Assembly (NCBI RefSeq): GCF_014268935.2
Contig: NZ_JABWRJ020000004.1
Location: 62,001-126,000, forward strand
Reading direction: 5' to 3'
DNA: 64,000 nucleotides
DNA from: Pseudomonas peradeniyensis
Lineage (GTDB): Bacteria; Pseudomonadota; Gammaproteobacteria; Pseudomonadales; Pseudomonadaceae
Shown: piece by piece, positions 52,190 to 61,194 of the stretch
Position numbering within the stretch: the stretch's first letter is position 1
Layout of the letters: each line of letters begins with the position of its first letter
Translations under genes and position numbers: made by a program
The notes under the pieces: model-generated
Database searches by the model: none
Seen by the model: the letters and a program-made list of their open reading frames with translations, nothing else
What the model was told of the DNA's origin: nothing

Positions 52190-52809
52190 ATGCAGGACCC
52201 TGCGTTTGTGCTTTATACCGACAGCTCCCCCAACGGTTTCAAGATCACCATTGCCCTCGAGGAAATGGGGCTACCCTATCGCCTGGTCCACGTGAACATC
52301 GCCACGAAGACTTCCTGGCACTCAACCCGGCAGGCCGCATCCCGGTGCTGGTAGACCGCAAAGCCGGCATCGTGCTGTTCGAATCAGCCGCGATTCTCTT
52401 GTACCTGGCGCAACACACCGGCCAATTGCTCGAACAGGCCGCGCAACCGCGTTGGGCGGCAATCACCTGGCTGATGTACCACAGCGCCAGCATGGGCCCG
52501 TTGTTGGGTCAGCGCGTGCACTTCGAGTGCTTCGAGCCCATCCCCAATCCTGCGGCGCAGAAGCGCTACCTCGCCCTCACCGAGGATGCCTTCGCACTTC
52601 TCGACCAGCAGCTCGCCACCCGTCCATGGCTGGCCGGCGAATCCTATTCGATTGCAGATATCGCCAGCTTCGCCTGGCTGCACATCGCCGAGATCGTTGG
52701 CTTCGACTTCAGCCCCTACCGCCATCTGAACCTCTGGTACCGACAAATCGAGCAGCGTCCCGCCGTGCAGCGCGGCATTCGCCTGCCGGCGCCCGCTACC
52801 GGCCCCTGA
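52190..52809 (+). pseudogene. Frameshifted glutathione S-transferase
   Basis: The first 40 codons (MQDPAFVLYTDSSPNGFKIT, then LEEMGLPYRLVHVNIA) form a thioredoxin-fold GST start. At about 52298-52304 the frame breaks; the original frame stops at 52352-52354, while the next frame continues as EDFLALNPAGRIPVLVD and runs to the normal end with a C-terminal helical domain (ATRPWLAGESYSIADIASFA). About one codon or a few bases were lost. The substrate loop ending in NPAGRIPVLVD is complete, so the loss is recent. A sequencing error is the alternative. Confidence 0.85.
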
Positions 52810-52927
52810 CTCCACAGCAACGGCCAGAAGCAGATACTCGATAATCACCCCGAAAAAGAACGTTCTCATGTGATGAAAGTCCCCGCTGTCGTACCATCGA
52901 CCCATCGACAGAACGGAGGTTGATAGA

Positions 52928-54007
52928 GTGACAGGTCAGAGCAAACGGATCGTTGTCATTGGCGCAGGCATCATGGGCGCATCCCTGGCGTATCACCTGG
53001 CGCGTAAAGGCGCGAAGGTCACCGTGGTCGATGCTGAAGGCATAGCATCGGGCGTGACCAGCCGCTCATTCGCCTGGATCAATACCTCATTCTCCGAATC
53101 CGACCCCATCGCACAATTGCGTGGCGCTGCGATCGAAGCTTACCACCAACTCGAGACTGAGCTGCCGGGCCTGAAGGTACGATGGACGGGGGCCCTGTGC
53201 TACAGCGAGATGTCGAGCGCAGCGCCGACGGCTGCAAGTAACCCGCCTTTGGCTAACAGCCTCTCTCGATCACAGATTCAAGACCTTGAGCCCAATCTCA
53301 AGCACCCGCCTGAGTCTGCTTCCTATGCGCCAGCAGAAGGCGCGCTGGACCCCGTGGCCGCTACCCATGCGTTGATCGCTGGTGCCGAGGCCCATGGCGC
53401 GAGCATGCTCACTGGAACGCCAGTGTTCGGCCTTGCAATCCAGCATGCAAAGGTGACCGGCGTTGAAACTGCAATGGGCATCATCGAAACCGATATCGTC
53501 GTCGTGGCAGCCGGGACAGGTATCACAAAGCTGACGGACAAGCTGAACGTGTCGCTTCCGATAGAGGCCTCACCTGCCCTGCTCATCCGCTACAAGACGC
53601 AACCCGACCTGGTGCGCACCCTCATCTCCAGCCCTGCAATGGAAGTAAGGCAAACTGCGCAAGGGACGCTGCTGGCAGCAGAAGATTACCTGGACGACAC
53701 CGTGGAAAATCAGCCGGCCGCGATAGCGCTACGAACGGCCAAGGCCATTCAAAACGAGCTCCATGGCGTCACTTCCATAGAGCCGGAATGGGCGGGTATC
53801 GGGTTCAGGCCCATGCCTGCCGATGGGACTCCCATCATCGGTTATCTACCCAAAGTGGGCGGCGTCTATGTATGTGCAGTGCACCCCGGCGTTACGTTGG
53901 CGGCGATAGTGGGGAGACTCGCCAGCGAGGAGATCATCGATGGCGAGGTTTGCAGTGCCCTGGGGCCATGTCGGCCAGATCGCTTTGTCCCAATGCCAGT
54001 CAAGTGA
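52928..54007 (+). CDS. FAD-dependent oxidoreductase of the DAO (D-amino-acid oxidase/glycine oxidase) family
   Basis: 359 residues. The FAD motif VVIGAGIMGASLAYHLARKG is at about 9-28, the acidic end VVDAEGIASGVTSRSFAW follows, and the C-terminal closing segment reads PADGTPIIGYLPKVGGVYVC then HPGVTLAAIVGRL. GTG start with GGAGG eight bases upstream. Family members oxidise secondary or primary amino acids. It converges with the carboxylase/PxpC genes; a joint role in handling a nitrogen-containing acid is possible but only a guess. Confidence 0.88.
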   Translation: MTGQSKRIVVIGAGIMGASLAYHLARKGAKVTVVDAEGIASGVTSRSFAWINTSFSESDPIAQLRGAAIEAYHQLETELPGLKVRWTGALCYSEMSSAAPTAASNPPLANSLSRSQIQDLEPNLKHPPESASYAPAEGALDPVAATHALIAGAEAHGASMLTGTPVFGLAIQHAKVTGVETAMGIIETDIVVVAAGTGITKLTDKLNVSLPIEASPALLIRYKTQPDLVRTLISSPAMEVRQTAQGTLLAAEDYLDDTVENQPAAIALRTAKAIQNELHGVTSIEPEWAGIGFRPMPADGTPIIGYLPKVGGVYVCAVHPGVTLAAIVGRLASEEIIDGEVCSALGPCRPDRFVPMPVK

Positions 54008-54109
54008 TGCGCGACTCCGACCGCTCCCCGCCTGTTTTAGCCTTGCCTGACCACCGCTCGGTGACTTTCCGTACAGGTGTAACAACTAAACCCTACTAAA
54101 TCGACTGCA

Positions 54110-55084
54110 TCAGGAAGGGAACAGCTTGCTCAGACAGCTGAGCTTTTTCTTATAGGAACGTCGGGCTTGCAGCGCCTCTTCCAGCGTCACCGCAACGAAG
54201 CGGGCCTTCTGGTTGGGTTGCATCTGGCCGACCAGATCGAGATCAGCGCTGATCACCGTGCCGATCATCGCGTAGCCGCCACCGGACACTGCATCGCGGT
54301 GCAGGATGATGGGCTCGAGCCCTGCCGGCACCTGAATGGAGCCGATCGGGTAGCAGCTGTCGACGATGTTCGAAGGATCGGAGCCGGCGCCGAACGGTTG
54401 CTCGCGAGGCTGGAAGCTCAGCGGGCTGCCACCCTTGAAGCGATAGCCGATGCGATCTGCCTCCGAGCCGACGGTCCAGGCTTCGGCGAAAAAGCTGTCC
54501 GCCGCCGCCAGGGTCAAGCGGTCGTAGTACAGCCCCGGCACCACCCGCAGGGTGATCTCCCCTCCCAGCGACTGACGCAACGCCATGGGCAGGCTCGCCC
54601 CGACACGCCCCTTGCCGCTGGCGGTGCCTACCGGCAGTTCATCACCAATCACCAGCCTGCGCCCCTGAAAACCACCCAGTGTCCCCAGCGCGTAGGTGGA
54701 GCGACTGCCGAGCACCACCGGCACATCGATACCGCCGGCCACCGCCAGATAAGCCCGCGCGCCAGCCTTGGGAAAATCGAAACGCAGCACTTGTCCGGCC
54801 TTCACTTCGAAGGCGGTGTCCAAGTGCATGTCCACGCCATCGACCTTCGGCGTCATCTGCGCACCACATACCGCCACCAGGGCGTCCTGCTGAAATTCCA
54901 GCTCCGGCCCCAGTAACGTGCACTCCAGCGCCGCCGAATTGGCCGGATTGCCCACCAACTGGTTGGCCGCGCTCAGGGCGTACTGGTCCAGCGCCCCGGA
55001 AGGCGGGATACCCAGGTGGTAGTAGCCTTCGCGGCCGAGGTCCTGCACCGAGGTGGCCAGACCGGGTTTGAGCACCTTGATCAT
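54110..55084 (-). CDS. pxpC: PxpC / AHS2-type carboxyltransferase subunit
   Basis: 324 residues of the KipA/AHS2 (allophanate hydrolase subunit 2-like) family. LKPGLATSVQDLGREGYYHL and GIPPSGALDQYALSAANQLVG at the start are the family signatures, and the end has MIGTVISADLDLVGQMQPNQ. In PxpABC this subunit takes part in ATP-dependent 5-oxoproline opening; in urea carboxylase the same fold is part of the carboxyltransferase domain. Its start overlaps the pxpB stop by four bases. Confidence 0.9.
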   Translation of the reverse strand: MIKVLKPGLATSVQDLGREGYYHLGIPPSGALDQYALSAANQLVGNPANSAALECTLLGPELEFQQDALVAVCGAQMTPKVDGVDMHLDTAFEVKAGQVLRFDFPKAGARAYLAVAGGIDVPVVLGSRSTYALGTLGGFQGRRLVIGDELPVGTASGKGRVGASLPMALRQSLGGEITLRVVPGLYYDRLTLAAADSFFAEAWTVGSEADRIGYRFKGGSPLSFQPREQPFGAGSDPSNIVDSCYPIGSIQVPAGLEPIILHRDAVSGGGYAMIGTVISADLDLVGQMQPNQKARFVAVTLEEALQARRSYKKKLSCLSKLFPS

Positions 55085-55953
55085 GCCAGCACCTCCTGCA
55101 GCGACTTGGGATAGCCGATCGGGTCGGCGAGGAACGCATCGAGCGAGAACTCCACCGGACGGATGCGCAAATCGAAGCGCCCGGCTTCGACCTCGGCCAC
55201 GGCGTGGTCATAGGCATCGCGGTCCATCGGCCTGAACTGCACGATGTCGCCGGGACGGAAGAACACCATGTGTTCCTTCAGGTAGGCCAGGTTCTGCTGC
55301 GGGTCGTAGATCGGTGCCGGGGTGACGCCAAACATCTGGTAGCCACCGGCGCCACGTACCGAGTAGATGCAACCGAAGCAGCCGCCATGGCCCAGGGTCA
55401 GTTTCGGTGTGTCGGTGCGGGGTCGCAGGTACTTGGGCACTTGTAACTGGCGTTCGCGCTCGACCATCTGGAACATGAACGGCAGGCCCGCCACGAAGCC
55501 CACCATCGAAACGAACCAGGGCGCACCACTGTGGGCGGCGATGAACGCCTCGACGTCGGCCAAGCCGTTGATGCGCGCGGCGTACTCCAGGTCCGTGGCA
55601 TTCGGGTCCTGGTGGCGGTCGCGAAAGCGCATCAGGGTTTCGTGGGTCCAGGGATCGTTGTAGAGCACCGGGATCTCGATGATCCGGGTGTGCAGGGTGC
55701 GCTCGGCCACGGCCTTGGCCTCGGCCCCCTTCACCGCTTCAAGCAGATCGGCCGGCGCGACGCGATCCGGGTCAAAGCGGATCTGGAACGAGGCGTTGGC
55801 CAAGCACACGTCGAGCACGCCATCGAGGGCCAGACGCTCCACCGCGCGGGTGACCGCCATGCCCTTGAAGAAGGCTTCAAGGGACATGCTGTCGCTGACT
55901 TCGGCAAACAGATGTTCGTCGGCGCCAAAGCTGTAGCGAATCGGACTGCTCAT
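55081..55953 (-). CDS. pxpB: PxpB / AHS1-type carboxyltransferase subunit
   Basis: 290 residues of the KipI/AHS1 family. The end half contains VGFVAGLPFMFQMVERERQL and GGCFGCIYSVRGAGGYQMFG, the family core, and PGDIVQFRPMDRDAY. It pairs with the AHS2-type subunit; together they resemble the carboxyltransferase half of urea carboxylase. Longer than the usual KipI (about 220-240) at the N-terminus. Overlaps both neighbours by four bases. Confidence 0.88.
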   Translation of the reverse strand: MSSPIRYSFGADEHLFAEVSDSMSLEAFFKGMAVTRAVERLALDGVLDVCLANASFQIRFDPDRVAPADLLEAVKGAEAKAVAERTLHTRIIEIPVLYNDPWTHETLMRFRDRHQDPNATDLEYAARINGLADVEAFIAAHSGAPWFVSMVGFVAGLPFMFQMVERERQLQVPKYLRPRTDTPKLTLGHGGCFGCIYSVRGAGGYQMFGVTPAPIYDPQQNLAYLKEHMVFFRPGDIVQFRPMDRDAYDHAVAEVEAGRFDLRIRPVEFSLDAFLADPIGYPKSLQEVLA

Positions 55954-57323
55954 GCTGCACCTCCGCTGCGGCGCTCGGCCAGCCAGGATTCCAAAGTGCC
56001 GGTGTGGAAATCGGCGGTGTGCAACCAGGATTGCTCCAGCAGTTCGCCGTGCAACGACAAGGTGCTGGCCATGCCGGTGAGCGTGGTCTGCTCAACCGCC
56101 AGTCGCGCGCGGGCCAGGGCCTCGGCGCGATCACGGCCATGAACAATCAGCTTGGCCAGCAGCGAGTCATAGTATGGCGGTACCCGGTAGCCTTCATACA
56201 GATGGCTGTCGATACGCACGCCCTCGCCTTGTGGCCAGTTCAGCGCTTGCACAAGCCCTGGGCTTGGGAAGAAATTCCGCGCGGGGTCTTCGGCGTTCAG
56301 GCGCATCTGCAAGGCTGCGCCGTTGATCTCGATATCGCTTTGCTTGAGTCCCAGTGGCTCGCCACCGGCAATGCGCAACATGGCCTGGACCAGATCGATA
56401 CCGGTGATCAGCTCGCTGACCGGATGTTCCACCTGGATCCGTGTGTTCATCTCGATGAAGAAAAACTCGCCGGTGGCGTCATCGTACAGATACTCAAGGG
56501 TGCCGGCGCCCTTGTATCCCAGCGCCTCGGTCAGGCGCACGGCGCTCGCGCACAGGGCCTCGCGCTGCTGCGCATCGAGGACCGGCGACGGCGCTTCCTC
56601 GAAGATCTTCTGGCGACGGCGTTGCAGCGAACATTCACGCTCGAACAGGTGCACCGCCTGCTTGCCGTCGCCCAGCACCTGCACTTCGATATGCCGGGCC
56701 TTGCCGATGAAGCGCTCCAGATACACCGCGCCATTGCCAAAGGCGGCCTGGGCTTCGCGCTGGGAACGGGGGAATTCTTCGCGCAACTGTTGCAGGTTTT
56801 CCGCCAGGCGAATCCCGCGTCCGCCGCCTCCGGCCGAGGCCTTGATCAGCAGCGGGAAACCGACAAATTTGGCGGCCTCGACCGCCGACTCCACATCGAA
56901 CAGTTCATCGGGAGAACCCGGCACCACCGGTACGCCCGCCGCTTGCGCGGTGCGCCGGGCTTCGGCCTTGTCACCCATGCGGCGGATGGTCTCGGGGCAT
57001 GGGCCGACGAAAATCGCGCCAGCCGCGAGTACGGCTTCGGCGAATTTGGCGTTTTCCGAAAGAAAGCCGTAACCCGGGTGCACCGCGTTGGCCCCGGTGG
57101 CCTTCAGGGCACCGAGCAAGGCCTCGACATTGAGGTAGCTCTTGTCAGCACGGGCCGGGCCGAGGATGTGCACTTCGTCGGCCATGCGCGCGGCCTGGGA
57201 GTCGGCGTCTGCTTCGCTACATGCCGCCACGGTTGGAATCCCGAGCGCTTTCGCGGCACGGATGATCCGCACGGCGATCTCGCCACGGTTGGCGATCAGC
57301 AGTTTACCAATGGCTTGGGTCAT
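55950..57323 (-). CDS. Biotin carboxylase subunit
   Basis: 457 residues, AccC-like. KLLIANRGEIAVRIIRAAKALG opens the fold (quoted in part), the ATP-grasp loop has KASAGGGGRGIR, the biotin-carboxylation site has LYDDATGEFFFIEMNTRIQV and EHPVSELITGIDL. Known chemistry: ATP-dependent carboxylation of biotin. The gene sits between the carrier protein gene and the AHS1/AHS2 genes, so it serves that complex rather than acetyl-CoA carboxylase. The start chosen gives the normal AccC length; the upstream extension lies over the carrier gene. Confidence 0.93.
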   Translation of the reverse strand: MTQAIGKLLIANRGEIAVRIIRAAKALGIPTVAACSEADADSQAARMADEVHILGPARADKSYLNVEALLGALKATGANAVHPGYGFLSENAKFAEAVLAAGAIFVGPCPETIRRMGDKAEARRTAQAAGVPVVPGSPDELFDVESAVEAAKFVGFPLLIKASAGGGGRGIRLAENLQQLREEFPRSQREAQAAFGNGAVYLERFIGKARHIEVQVLGDGKQAVHLFERECSLQRRRQKIFEEAPSPVLDAQQREALCASAVRLTEALGYKGAGTLEYLYDDATGEFFFIEMNTRIQVEHPVSELITGIDLVQAMLRIAGGEPLGLKQSDIEINGAALQMRLNAEDPARNFFPSPGLVQALNWPQGEGVRIDSHLYEGYRVPPYYDSLLAKLIVHGRDRAEALARARLAVEQTTLTGMASTLSLHGELLEQSWLHTADFHTGTLESWLAERRSGGAA

Positions 57324-57333
57324 GGTCGTGCCC

Positions 57334-57579
57334 TCACGCGTCTTCGAGTGTCGCGATGACCTGACCCGGTTCCACCGGATCACCGTCTTCGACCAGAAAA
57401 GCGTCCAGACGCCCTGCCGTACCCGCGGTCAGTTCGGAAAACTGCTTCATGACCTCGATCAGGCCAATCACCGTGTCGGCGCTGACGTTGGCACCGGCCT
57501 CGACGTAGTTCGGCGACTCCGGGGTGGCCTTGCGGTAGAAAGTCCCCGGCAACGGGGTGATGACTGTGTGCTGCGCCAT
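57334..57579 (-). CDS. Biotin carboxyl carrier protein (short)
   Basis: 81 residues, one biotinyl domain without the N-terminal extension of AccB. The modified lysine is in LIEVMKQFSEL (E-V-M-K instead of the classical E-A-M-K-M), position about 45. Starts MAQHTVITPLPGTFYRKATP and ends PGQVIATLEDA, both typical for the domain edges. Spacing of 10 bp to the biotin carboxylase gene. EVMK variants occur in related split carboxylases. Confidence 0.9.
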   Translation of the reverse strand: MAQHTVITPLPGTFYRKATPESPNYVEAGANVSADTVIGLIEVMKQFSELTAGTAGRLDAFLVEDGDPVEPGQVIATLEDA

Positions 57580-57674
57580 GTCTGTTCCTCTTGGAATAGT
57601 TGTAGAAAGGCAGGCAAAAAAATCTGTGTGTCGAGCAAACCCTGGCGTCTGCGTGCCAGGTGTCTTAGATGGCG

Positions 57675-58433
57675 TTATCGCGGTGCGCGCACCTGGATCC
57701 CCGCGCCATCGAGCGCTTTGCGGGTGGCCTCGACCAGTGCCAGGGCACCGGGCGTATCGCTGTGCAAGCAGATGGAATCGAATTCGATCGCCAGGTCTTC
57801 ACCTTCCACCGTGCGCACCACGCCTTGCTGACAGGCACGCAGGACCCGCGCAGCGACTTGCGCGGGGTCGTAGGCACGCACATTGCGGGTGAAGACGATG
57901 GAGCCGCTGATGTCGTATTCGCGGTCGGCGTAGAACTCGCGGATCACCGGTTGGCCGAGCTCCGTGGCGATACGCCAGATCGTCGAGTCGGGCATGCAAT
58001 ACAGCAGCAGTTCAGGCTCCAGGCGCTGCAGGTTTTCCACCAGCAAACGCGCCGCTTCTTCGTCCCGGGCCAGGTGCATGTACAGCGCACCGTGAGGTTT
58101 GATGTGTTGCAGGGCCACGCCTTGAACTCGGGCGAGCTCACGCAGGGCGCCCAGCTGATACAGCATGTCGTCCACCAGCTCCTGGGCCGATGCATGGATG
58201 TGGCGGCGGCCGAACCCGACCAGGTCGCGAAAACCCGGATGGGCACCGACGGCCACGCCCAGGCGCTTGGCCTGCTCGACCGTGCGACGCATGGTGCCGG
58301 GGTCGCCGGCATGGAAACCGGTGGCGATGTTGGCCGAGCTGATGAAGCCCATCAGTTCGTTGTCGACCCCGTCGCCGATAGTCCACGGACCGAAGCCTTC
58401 GCCCATGTCCGAGTTGAAATCTACTGCCTGCAT
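57675..58433 (-). CDS. pxpA: PxpA (LamB/YcsF family)
   Basis: 252 residues. VDFNSDMGEGFGPWTIGDG and ANIATGFHAGDPGTMRRTVE at the start, VGAHPGFRDLVGFGRR and QHIKPHGALYMHLARD in the middle are the family's signature segments. In E. coli PxpA acts with PxpB and PxpC to open 5-oxoproline to glutamate using ATP. First gene of the five-gene operon; AGGAG lies nine bases before the ATG. In combination with biotin enzymes the substrate may be another lactam or amide. Confidence 0.92.
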   Translation of the reverse strand: MQAVDFNSDMGEGFGPWTIGDGVDNELMGFISSANIATGFHAGDPGTMRRTVEQAKRLGVAVGAHPGFRDLVGFGRRHIHASAQELVDDMLYQLGALRELARVQGVALQHIKPHGALYMHLARDEEAARLLVENLQRLEPELLLYCMPDSTIWRIATELGQPVIREFYADREYDISGSIVFTRNVRAYDPAQVAARVLRACQQGVVRTVEGEDLAIEFDSICLHSDTPGALALVEATRKALDGAGIQVRAPR

Positions 58434-58518
58434 GACACGTGCTCCTGACGCTTGTGACTTCATGCAGAGCACGTTAAGTTCCAACCACCCCCTTGGGAAG
58501 ATCTATTATCCGAGGGGA

Positions 58519-58538
58519 TATCTTCTGAAAAACAGATA
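58519..58538. promoter_or_regulatory. Possible LysR binding site TATCT-N10-AGATA
   Basis: Perfect five-base dyad with ten bases between, 21 bp before the LysR start and in the 125-bp gap to the divergent pxpA gene. The T-N11-A-like spacing suits a LysR operator, and this is the natural place for auto- and co-regulation. Confidence 0.4.
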
Positions 58539-58558
58539 CCCCATCAAGCGGAGTGTTC

Positions 58559-59476
58559 ATGTCTCTGACCCTGCGCCAGGTTCGCTACTTCGTCGCCACG
58601 GCCGAGATCGGGCAAATCTCCCAAGCTGCGATTCATCTGAATATTTCCCAGTCGGCGGTAACCACTGCGATCAAGGAACTGGAGGGCATGCTCGGCACGC
58701 TGCTGTTCCAGCGCTCGGCCCAGGGCATGAGCCTGACCGATGCCGGACGGCACTTTCTCAATCGGGCCTACGTGATCTTGCGCAGCGTCGACGACGCCCT
58801 TAACAGCCCACTGCCGGACGTTCGCGCCACCGGCCTGTTGCGGGTAGCGGCCAGTTACACGGTGATCGGCTACTTCCTGCCGCACCACCTGCAACGCCTG
58901 GAACACTGGCACCCGGACGTGGCCATCGAAGTGCACGAACGGGAGCGCCAGGCCATCGAGCAAGGCCTGCTGGAAGGCGAGTTCGACATGGCGGTGGTGC
59001 TGACCTCGAACCTGACCCACCCGGACATCGTCTCGAAAACCCTGTTCAATTCCGAGCGTCGGCTGTGGCTGCCCAGCCATCACCCGCTGTGCGAACGCTC
59101 GGCGGTGAGCCTTGCCGACGTCACACAGGAGCCCTTCATCCTGCTTACCGTCGACGAAGCCGAACAAAGCGCCATGCGTTACTGGGAACATGCCCACCAG
59201 CAACCCAACGTGCGAATCCGCACCAGCTCCGTGGAAGCTGTGCGCAGCATGGTGGCCAACGGCAGCGGCGTGGCGATTCTCTCCGACCTGGTACACCGCC
59301 CCTGGTCGCTGGAGGGTAAACGCATCGAAACAGTGACCATCAGCGACAAGGTCACCCCCATGAGCGTCGGCCTGGCCTGGCATCGCGAGCGGGAATTCAG
59401 CCCGGCGATGCATGCGTTCCACAATTACTTCCACGACGCCTTCCTGGCGCCGCAACAACTTTCCGCACGGCGCTGA
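58559..59476 (+). CDS. LysR-family regulator of the carboxylase/Pxp operon
   Basis: 305 residues. Winged helix: LRQVRYFVATAEIGQISQAA then LNISQSAVTTAIKELEGMLG. The effector domain includes LRVAASYTVIGYFLPHHLQRL and ILTVDEAEQSAM-like sequence. CGGAG six bases upstream supports the ATG start rather than a GTG two codons earlier. Divergent orientation to pxpA makes it the likely operon activator; inducer unknown. Confidence 0.9.
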   Translation: MSLTLRQVRYFVATAEIGQISQAAIHLNISQSAVTTAIKELEGMLGTLLFQRSAQGMSLTDAGRHFLNRAYVILRSVDDALNSPLPDVRATGLLRVAASYTVIGYFLPHHLQRLEHWHPDVAIEVHERERQAIEQGLLEGEFDMAVVLTSNLTHPDIVSKTLFNSERRLWLPSHHPLCERSAVSLADVTQEPFILLTVDEAEQSAMRYWEHAHQQPNVRIRTSSVEAVRSMVANGSGVAILSDLVHRPWSLEGKRIETVTISDKVTPMSVGLAWHREREFSPAMHAFHNYFHDAFLAPQQLSARR

Positions 59477-59632
59477 AAGCTACGAAAGCCTATTCGAGTG
59501 ATGGGCAGACGTGACGTTGCAAACGACCACTTTCGGTGGCTGTGAAATGGCGATTAAGACAGGCTGAGGAATGCGTACATACTGGTGTCCTGTTGTGATG
59601 CCGCTATCGCCCCATAGCCGGGCAGCTAACGG

Positions 59633-60242
59633 TCAGACACCGTCAGCTTTCAGCGCCGAAACTGCCTCAAGCAGTTGGCCATCGAAGTACTCCGTGCCAT
59701 CGCGGGGCTCTGAATCCAGCCGCCGCATGGCCTCGACCAACAGTTGAGGAACTGCGATTCGCTGGCTCAGAAAAGTAGCGACCATGAGATCTGAAAGGTC
59801 TTCAAAAGGCGTGTCCCAGGCATCTCGACAACGCTGTAGCAACGTTGTCGACGCCGCACCTTTCCAAGGGCCGATGAGGCTGGATACTGTCGTCATTTGA
59901 TCCATCGCTCCGATAGTAATTCCGACATATCTGATCGCTGATACGTGTTGCTTACGCATTGCCCCAACAACGTATCCATGCTGAACCCCGACAGGTATCC
60001 TACTCTCGTCCCTGATGATCAGTGATTCGACAGCACCGGAGGCGAGCCCTGCTACTGGCCCGGCCAGATTGCCCACGGTACGGGCGGAGAGCGCCAGGCT
60101 AGTTATTTTCTGGCCCCGAGCGGTTGTGTGAGCAATTTTTGCCTAGAGAAATGAGCGTACTCGCTGCCATTCCTTCCAGCGGAAAAGCTACAGGTCCGCC
60201 AGTGGGGATGCCAAAGTCACTCTTGACAAAATTCCTGATCAA
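59633..60242 (-). pseudogene. Frameshifted small hypothetical gene (Ala/Leu-rich)
   Basis: Two reading frames join across a run of five A (60136-60140 on the plus strand, as T). Upstream frame: a TTG start overlapping the preceding stop, then SDFGIPTGGPVAFPLEGMAA with STLISLGK; downstream frame: IAHTTARGQKITSLALSART then VGNLAGPVAGLASGAVES and a normal polar end. Removal of one A restores one frame of about 200 codons. Either a recent frameshift or a homopolymer reading error. No family recognised. Confidence 0.55.
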
Positions 60243-60946
60243 CCACTCCTGCGCAGACTGGCAGTTTCCACGGAAGGTGACATGTAGCGGTATGGGCCAA
60301 CAGCCACTAATTCGGCACGGGAAGCCGAACACATGTAGGCCTCGACCTCTGCTGAAGCAGCTGCAGCTGCAGAACTCACGTAATTGATAGCTGCCAAAGT
60401 AAGTAGCCTTAGATTACTGATGTGCTCATCATCAAGCGTTGATGCTTTAAAGAGGGTCAACACTGGTGGACCTACCTTTGCCACTGGTCCATCAGGATTG
60501 AAAATTGGTACCAATACTGCTCCCTGCGTATACGCATTCTCATCATGAACAACTGTCTTATCCCTCAATGCCTGGAGAACCGTAAACTGTGCGCGCCCCT
60601 CATCTGGCTCATTCGCGAAAACAAGTGTCGCATCAAGCTTGGTCCGACTTGCGCTGCGTTTGAAACATTTGAAGAACATCGTGAGCGCGGCGGTCCACAA
60701 GGCGTCTGCTTCTGGCGTTTGCTGAATGTGCTTGTGAATGAGAAGTTCAAGCCAATTGAGAGTGACCTCGAGATCAGAGAGATGAAGACTGAGGTCAACC
60801 CACCGCCGTGCGCTTTCATGACGGACAGCGTACATAGGCACCTGGACTTTCGGAGAGGTTTCTGGTTTTTCGCTTGGTTCAACACGCTGTATATGGATGG
60901 TCATGCTTTCATTAGATGGCATCTCGTCCGCCTTGTCAGCTTGCAT
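60239..60946 (-). CDS. Hypothetical cytoplasmic protein, about 235 residues
   Basis: No signal peptide or membrane helix. Rich in Glu, Asp, Leu, Ala; middle section LSDLEVTLNWLELLIHKHIQ and ALTMFFKCFKRSASRTKLDA looks helical, the rest mixed. The C-terminus has an Ala-rich helix (AAINYVSSAAAAASAEVEAY). The gene overlaps the start of the frameshifted gene by four bases (TTGA), so the two form a unit. Two N-terminal starts are possible; ATG is used here. Nothing points to a function, though small two-gene accessory units of this kind are often defence- or toxin-related. Confidence 0.65.
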   Translation of the reverse strand: MQADKADEMPSNESMTIHIQRVEPSEKPETSPKVQVPMYAVRHESARRWVDLSLHLSDLEVTLNWLELLIHKHIQQTPEADALWTAALTMFFKCFKRSASRTKLDATLVFANEPDEGRAQFTVLQALRDKTVVHDENAYTQGAVLVPIFNPDGPVAKVGPPVLTLFKASTLDDEHISNLRLLTLAAINYVSSAAAAASAEVEAYMCSASRAELVAVGPYRYMSPSVETASLRRSG

Positions 60947-61194
60947 TGACGTCAAACTGGCACCCGAAGAACCAGTGCTTCAGGGTATCTGTCCTTAGCC
61001 CACTTGCGCCAGTCAAATATTGAGTTATTTCGGCCTAGAACGGCTTTACCAAACTGCGCCGCCAATTATCGGTGATCTTTGCGAAGCGGACGTAGGTCGC
61101 TAAATCGCGAACGAAACCAATGGCCGACTCCTGCCGTTCGTAAAGCCAGCAATGGATCGAAAGCAGCCGGTCTTGAGTAAACGAATAGCCCTCA

